From: a bacterium
GTDB taxonomy: Bacteria > Armatimonadota > Chthonomonadetes > Chthonomonadales > JAMCWF01
Direction: 5' to 3'
NCBI GenBank assembly: GCA_021842405.1
Contig: JAKBZR010000030.1
Location: forward strand, 1-34,578
DNA length: 34,578 bases
The notes beneath the pieces were generated by a model. It ran no database searches. It saw nothing but the letters and a program-made list of their open reading frames with translations, and had not been told where the DNA came from. Shown one piece after another: positions 31,159 through 34,578 of the stretch. The position numbers were made by a program, and so were the translations under genes. Numbering within the stretch: position 1 is the first letter of the stretch; each line of letters begins with the position of its first letter.

Positions 31159-31727
31159 TGTCTCCCACCGGCGATGATTCCGAGATTTTGAGGTCACAAA
31201 CTGCAACCTCAGACATCACGATTGCACCGGAGCGGATTGAGCGCCGCATCCTGCTGATCCGCGCACAAAAGGTGATGCTGGATGCGGACCTCGCCGAGCT
31301 CTATGGCGTTGAAACAAAAGTCCTCAACCAGGCGGTGAGGAGAAACATCAGTCGCTTTCCCGAAGATTTTATGTTTCAACTTACTAACGAAGAGTCCGCG
31401 GTTTTGAGGTCACAGATTGTGACCTCAAAGGGAGGGCGGGGCGGACGCCGCTATAACGCCCTCGCCTTTACCGAGCAGGGCGTGGCAATGCTTTCGAGTG
31501 TGCTCCGCAGCGAGCGCGCTATCCAGGTAAACATTGCTATTATGCGTGCTTTTGTCAAATTGAGGGAGATGCTGGCCTCGCATCGAAACTTGGCCCGACG
31601 CCTGGATGAGATGGAAAAGAATTATGATGCGCAATTCAAAGTCGTTTTCGATGCGATTCGGGAACTGATGAGGCCACCCGAAAAACCGCGGCGTACCATC
31701 GGCTTTCGTTCGCCGCACGCGCGATGA
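31158..31727 (+). CDS. ORF6N-domain protein
   Basis: 189 residues. The ORF6N domain spans about 25-115: [49 protein letters not shown], then [22 protein letters not shown]-terminal coiled coil ([23 protein letters not shown]) follows. ORF6N is a DNA-binding domain of phage antirepressors and of genes accompanying restriction systems. I chose the ATG at 31158, overlapping the HicB stop by one base; longer frames upstream are read from the HicB gene. Two copies of a TTTGAGGTCAC-type sequence, one a perfect palindrome, are embedded in it. A regulatory role in the island is inferred. Confidence 0.88.
   Translation: MSPTGDDSEILRSQTATSDITIAPERIERRILLIRAQKVMLDADLAELYGVETKVLNQAVRRNISRFPEDFMFQLTNEESAVLRSQIVTSKGGRGGRRYNALAFTEQGVAMLSSVLRSERAIQVNIAIMRAFVKLREMLASHRNLARRLDEMEKNYDAQFKVVFDAIRELMRPPEKPRRTIGFRSPHAR
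31403..31429. repeat. Perfect palindrome in ORF6N gene, with degenerate copy at 31187-31212
   Basis: TTTGAGGTCAC (31403-31413) and GTGACCTCAAA (31419-31429) are an 11-bp perfect inverted repeat around AGATT. The first codons of the same gene carry a degenerate copy (TTTGAGGTCACAAACTGCAA at 31187-31206). Both encode LRSQxxTS. Confidence 0.75.
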
Positions 31728-31760
31728 CATGCTTAGCTGGGCCTGCTGAAGGGAAGGTAT

Positions 31761-34322
31761 ATGGCACGCCTGAAATCAAAACCCACGAACCCCGATCAGT
31801 CAGACCTTTTTAAGGTCAAAACCAACACCGCCCCTTGCGTACCCGCCATTCGCCTGGCCGTCAATCAATGGCGGGAGGGCAGGTACAAGGGCGTCACCGA
31901 TACCACCCGCCTGCTTCTCAACCACTGGTTTTATACCGATCACCGCCTACCGAATGGACGCCGGTTTGAATATCACACCTCCCAGCGCGAGGCCATTGAA
32001 ACCCTGATCTACCTTTACGAAGTCGTGAAGGTTCGGCGCCAGAAAGAGTTGTTGGAAAGCTATGCCGATCGCCCCGATCTGCGCCTGCTGCAATACGATG
32101 ATTTCGCCCGCTACTGCATTAAGATGGCCACCGGCAGCGGCAAAACGAAAGTGATGGCGTTGGCTATCGCCTGGCAGTACTTTAACGCGGCGGCGGGCAG
32201 GCCGGATTACGCGAAGACCTTCCTGATCCTGGCGCCCAACGTCATCGTATTCGAGCGGCTCCGAAGCGATTTCGAGGGCGGCCGCATCTTTAAGTCCGAC
32301 CCGGTGATCCCCCAAGAGCTTCAGGTCTACTGGGACTTCGATTGCTACATGCGCGGAGAGGGCGAGCGATCCGGCTCAATCGGCGCCCTCTACCTGACCA
32401 ACATCCAGCAGCTCCACGAGCGAAACGGCGCCGCCGATGAAGAGGAGCCGGAGGAGATGACCGCCGTTTTAGGCCCCAAGCCGCCCGCCCAGCCGGTTGA
32501 GGTGGAGGATTTCGATAAGCGGATTGCCGCCCGCAACGGCCCCTGCCTGGTGATCAATGACGAGGCCCACCACACCCACGACGAGAAGCTGAAGTGGAAC
32601 GAGTTTATCCGCAATCTGAACGGCTCGCTGGACGCCGGCTCGGTCATTCAGTTGGACTTCACCGCCACGCCCCGCCATAGCAAAGGGGCGCTCTTTACCT
32701 GGACGGTCTACGACTACCCGCTCAAGCAGGCCATCATAGACAACATCGTAAAGCGCCCGATGAAGGGAATCACGACCGGCATACGGGAGCGACCCTCTGA
32801 TTATGCAAGCGTCAAGTATCAGGCGTATTTGACCGCCGGGGTGGAGCGTTGGCGGGAGTATCGGCAGCAGCTTGCCCGGCTCAAGAAAAGGCCGATCCTG
32901 TTTGTGATGATGAACGACACCGCCGAGGCGGATGACGTGGGCGACTACCTGCGCACCAAGTACCCCGATGAGTTCGGCGACGATAAGCTGCTCGTCATTC
33001 ACACCGATAATACCGGAAACGTTTCCAAGAAAGACGTGGAGAAGGCCAGAGAAGTTGCGCGGAAGGTGGATGAGGCCGAAAGTCCGGTCAACGCCATCGT
33101 CAGCGTGCTGATGCTGCGGGAGGGCTGGGACGTGCAGAATGTCACCGTGATTGTCGGGCTGCGGCCCTACTCCTCAAAGGCGAACATCCTGCCGGAGCAG
33201 ACGATCGGTCGCGGCCTGCGCCTGATGTTCCGTGATATGGGTCTCGGTTATGTAGAGCGGGTGGACGTGATCGGCAACCGGAAGTTTATCGAGTTTGTGG
33301 AGCAGTTGGAGCGGGAGGAGGAGCTTCAGCTTGAGACCTTCGAGGTCGGCAAAGACAAGCTGGAGATCGTCACGATTATGCCCGACCCGGAAAAGCGGGA
33401 TAAAGATATTGCAATACCGGTTCTCAGCCCCATTTTGGCTCGAAAGAAGACGCTGGCCGAGGTAATCGCAGGCTTGGAGCTTCCGGCCTTGGAGCATCCT
33501 CTGCCGAAGAAAGAGGGCGACCTGGCCGCCCAGCAGTTCCATTACGAGGGATACGATATTATCACGCTTCAGAAGCAGATCGAGCGCGATTACACGATCC
33601 CGGAGCCGCAAACGGCGCAGGAGGTGATCTCTTACCTGGCGAAGCGGATCGCCCAGGACGTGAAGCTGCCCTCTCAATTTGCGGCGCTGGTTCCCAAGGT
33701 GAGGGAGTTTCTGGAAGCCAAAGCCTTCGGGGAGCCGGTTTCGCTGGATAGCCCGGACATGATCAAGGCGATCTCCAGTAACGTGGCGCGGTATGTCACG
33801 GTGAAGACCTTCGCTTCGGCGCTTCGGCCATTGGTGGTGGATGAGCTGACGCCTCAACTGGTGAGCGAGGGCCGTTGCCTATCGGAGACGCCGCCGTTTC
33901 CCTTCTCGCGTCCAACCCTCAAAGCAGTTAAGACCGTGTTTAATTTGGTCGCTTGCGATAACGACTTCGAGCGGCGGTTCGCTCAATTCTTGGAGCGATC
34001 ACCCGAAGTGGAGGCGTTCGCCAAGCTGCCCTCGCAGTTTAACTTTGCAATTGAGTACACCGATGCGGCTGCCAACCTGCGCTACTACTGGCCGGACTTT
34101 GTGGCGGTACTATCAGACGGCACACGCTTCCTGCTGGAAACGAAGGGTCGTGAGGATATAGACGTGACGCATAAAGACCGGGCGGCGCAGATATGGTGTG
34201 AGAACGCCACGCTACTGACCGGAACCGATTGGCGTTATCTGAAGGTGCCGCAGTCGGAGTTCGAGAATCTGCAGCCGGAGGGGTTTGAGGAGTTGACGGT
34301 GATGAGGGTGAGTAATCGGTAG
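31761..34322 (+). CDS. res: Type III-like restriction enzyme Res subunit (SF2 helicase-nuclease)
   Basis: 853 residues. SF2 helicase motifs: I at MATGSGKT (122-129), II at NDEAHH (D267-H270), III at FTATP (300-304), and VI at QTIGRGLRL. A C-terminal PD-(D/E)XK nuclease is visible as YWPDFVAVLSDGTRFLLETKG with D779, E793 and K795. This is the standard Res architecture: ATP-driven translocation or sliding after recognition by Mod, then cleavage. It starts 33 bases after the ORF6N gene with GGGAAGG close to the ATG. The complete motifs suggest an active enzyme. It pairs with the intein-bearing Mod; the three small genes in between are accessory. Confidence 0.93.
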   Translation: MARLKSKPTNPDQSDLFKVKTNTAPCVPAIRLAVNQWREGRYKGVTDTTRLLLNHWFYTDHRLPNGRRFEYHTSQREAIETLIYLYEVVKVRRQKELLESYADRPDLRLLQYDDFARYCIKMATGSGKTKVMALAIAWQYFNAAAGRPDYAKTFLILAPNVIVFERLRSDFEGGRIFKSDPVIPQELQVYWDFDCYMRGEGERSGSIGALYLTNIQQLHERNGAADEEEPEEMTAVLGPKPPAQPVEVEDFDKRIAARNGPCLVINDEAHHTHDEKLKWNEFIRNLNGSLDAGSVIQLDFTATPRHSKGALFTWTVYDYPLKQAIIDNIVKRPMKGITTGIRERPSDYASVKYQAYLTAGVERWREYRQQLARLKKRPILFVMMNDTAEADDVGDYLRTKYPDEFGDDKLLVIHTDNTGNVSKKDVEKAREVARKVDEAESPVNAIVSVLMLREGWDVQNVTVIVGLRPYSSKANILPEQTIGRGLRLMFRDMGLGYVERVDVIGNRKFIEFVEQLEREEELQLETFEVGKDKLEIVTIMPDPEKRDKDIAIPVLSPILARKKTLAEVIAGLELPALEHPLPKKEGDLAAQQFHYEGYDIITLQKQIERDYTIPEPQTAQEVISYLAKRIAQDVKLPSQFAALVPKVREFLEAKAFGEPVSLDSPDMIKAISSNVARYVTVKTFASALRPLVVDELTPQLVSEGRCLSETPPFPFSRPTLKAVKTVFNLVACDNDFERRFAQFLERSPEVEAFAKLPSQFNFAIEYTDAAANLRYYWPDFVAVLSDGTRFLLETKGREDIDVTHKDRAAQIWCENATLLTGTDWRYLKVPQSEFENLQPEGFEELTVMRVSNR

Positions 34323-34393
34323 TGATGCCAGCAGAAAATTAGAATTGCAAAAATAGGGATGTTGTGGGTTTAATTAAGGAGGGGGAGTATACG

Positions 34394-34420
34394 ATGGCTG
34401 ATACACGCGGATATGATCTA
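34394..34420 (+). pseudogene. 5' end of an unknown gene cut by the IS630 insertion
   Basis: A very strong Shine-Dalgarno AAGGAGGGGG stands before the ATG at 34394, which opens MADTRGYDL and then runs into AT-rich sequence that leads to the transposase. I read this as a gene start separated from its body by the insertion. The product cannot be named. Confidence 0.4.
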
Positions 34421-34578
34421 GTACTAAGTTGCATAAGTTCATCATATATATTATACTATTGGTATGTCACGCCAAGCTACCGTTATTAAGATGTCGGAAG
34501 ACGATCGCCGAACCTTGGAAAGCTGGATACGGTCAGGTTCTACCGAGCAACGGTTGGTATTGAGGGCTAGGATCATCC
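34421..34578 (+). mobile_element. Left end of an IS630-family insertion sequence (partial)
   Basis: The AT-rich stretch from about 34421 (CTAAGTTGCATAAGTTCATC) leads within 45 bases into a transposase start. IS630 elements insert at TA, and a TA is present at 34419-34423. The exact left boundary cannot be fixed, because the right end lies outside the window. Confidence 0.6.
34464..34578 (+). CDS. IS630-family transposase, N-terminal part (cut by window end)
   Basis: 38 codons are visible from the ATG at 34464: MSRQATVIKMSEDDRRTLES, then WIRSGSTEQRLVLRARII. This is the start of the N-terminal HTH of IS630-type transposases (the pattern LxxxxxxGxTxQRxVxRARII). The DDE catalytic domain lies beyond the window. 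Confidence 0.85.
   Translation, partial: MSRQATVIKMSEDDRRTLESWIRSGSTEQRLVLRARII

Noticed and set aside
1-34578. tRNA or rRNA genes
   Set aside because: No cloverleaf with a T-arm GTTCGA-type consensus in the right setting, and no rRNA-like sequence was seen by eye.

Overview
The window looks like chromosomal DNA of a moderately GC-rich, didermic, free-living bacterium. A 677-residue DUF6785/DUF6784-type membrane protein, a cytosolic GH78 rhamnosidase and a large multi-SLBB export protein together point weakly towards Armatimonadota or a related environmental phylum. No rRNA or tRNA gene and no taxonomic marker is present, so this placement is only a guess.

Layout. (1) Positions 1-10098, minus strand: an exopolysaccharide operon read from a good sigma70-like promoter at about 10098-10069. 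Its order is SLBB export protein, Wzz/GumC-like chain-length protein, nucleotide-sugar epimerase (apparent AUU start), MurJ-family flippase, SAM methyltransferase, GT4 glycosyltransferase, and a second SAM methyltransferase cut by the window edge. (2) 10254-13151, minus: GH78 alpha-L-rhamnosidase. (3) 13152-13823: non-coding, with two dispersed hairpin repeats. (4) 13824-15836, plus: DUF6785/DUF6784 multipass membrane protein. (5) 16133-18025, minus: CPA2/Kef-type antiporter with a cytosolic RCK-like tail. (6) 18323-25968, minus: six tightly packed genes for a complex related to hydrogenase-4, formate hydrogenlyase and complex I. The catalytic subunit lacks all four Ni-binding cysteines, so this is an Ehr-type (energy-converting-hydrogenase-related) complex and not a hydrogenase. 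Its leader carries a promoter and a recognisable fluoride (crcB-motif) riboswitch at 26273-26228. (7) 26352-26538: a repeat cassette with a captured piece of DNA methylase coding sequence. (8) 26749-34322, plus: a type III-like restriction-modification island, ordered Mod, a two-TM unknown protein, solitary HicB, ORF6N protein, Res. The Mod gene is split by an in-frame intein (27670-28884) placed inside the SAM-binding motif, with a DUF559 (Vsr-like) nuclease where a homing endonuclease normally sits and with palindromic repeats inserted in its loops. (9) 34464-34578: the start of an IS630-family transposase, cut by the window edge, whose insertion seems to truncate another gene.

How the parts work together. 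The polysaccharide operon would build, flip, length-control and export a modified surface polymer. The Ehr complex is expected to be a membrane ion pump or antiporter driven by an unknown redox reaction. Its leader suggests induction by fluoride, and the cation/proton antiporter behind it may belong to the same response. The Mod/Res pair would defend against foreign DNA, with Mod activity depending on protein splicing. The two strongest leads are the fluoride-riboswitch/Ehr operon and the DUF559 intein in Mod motif I.
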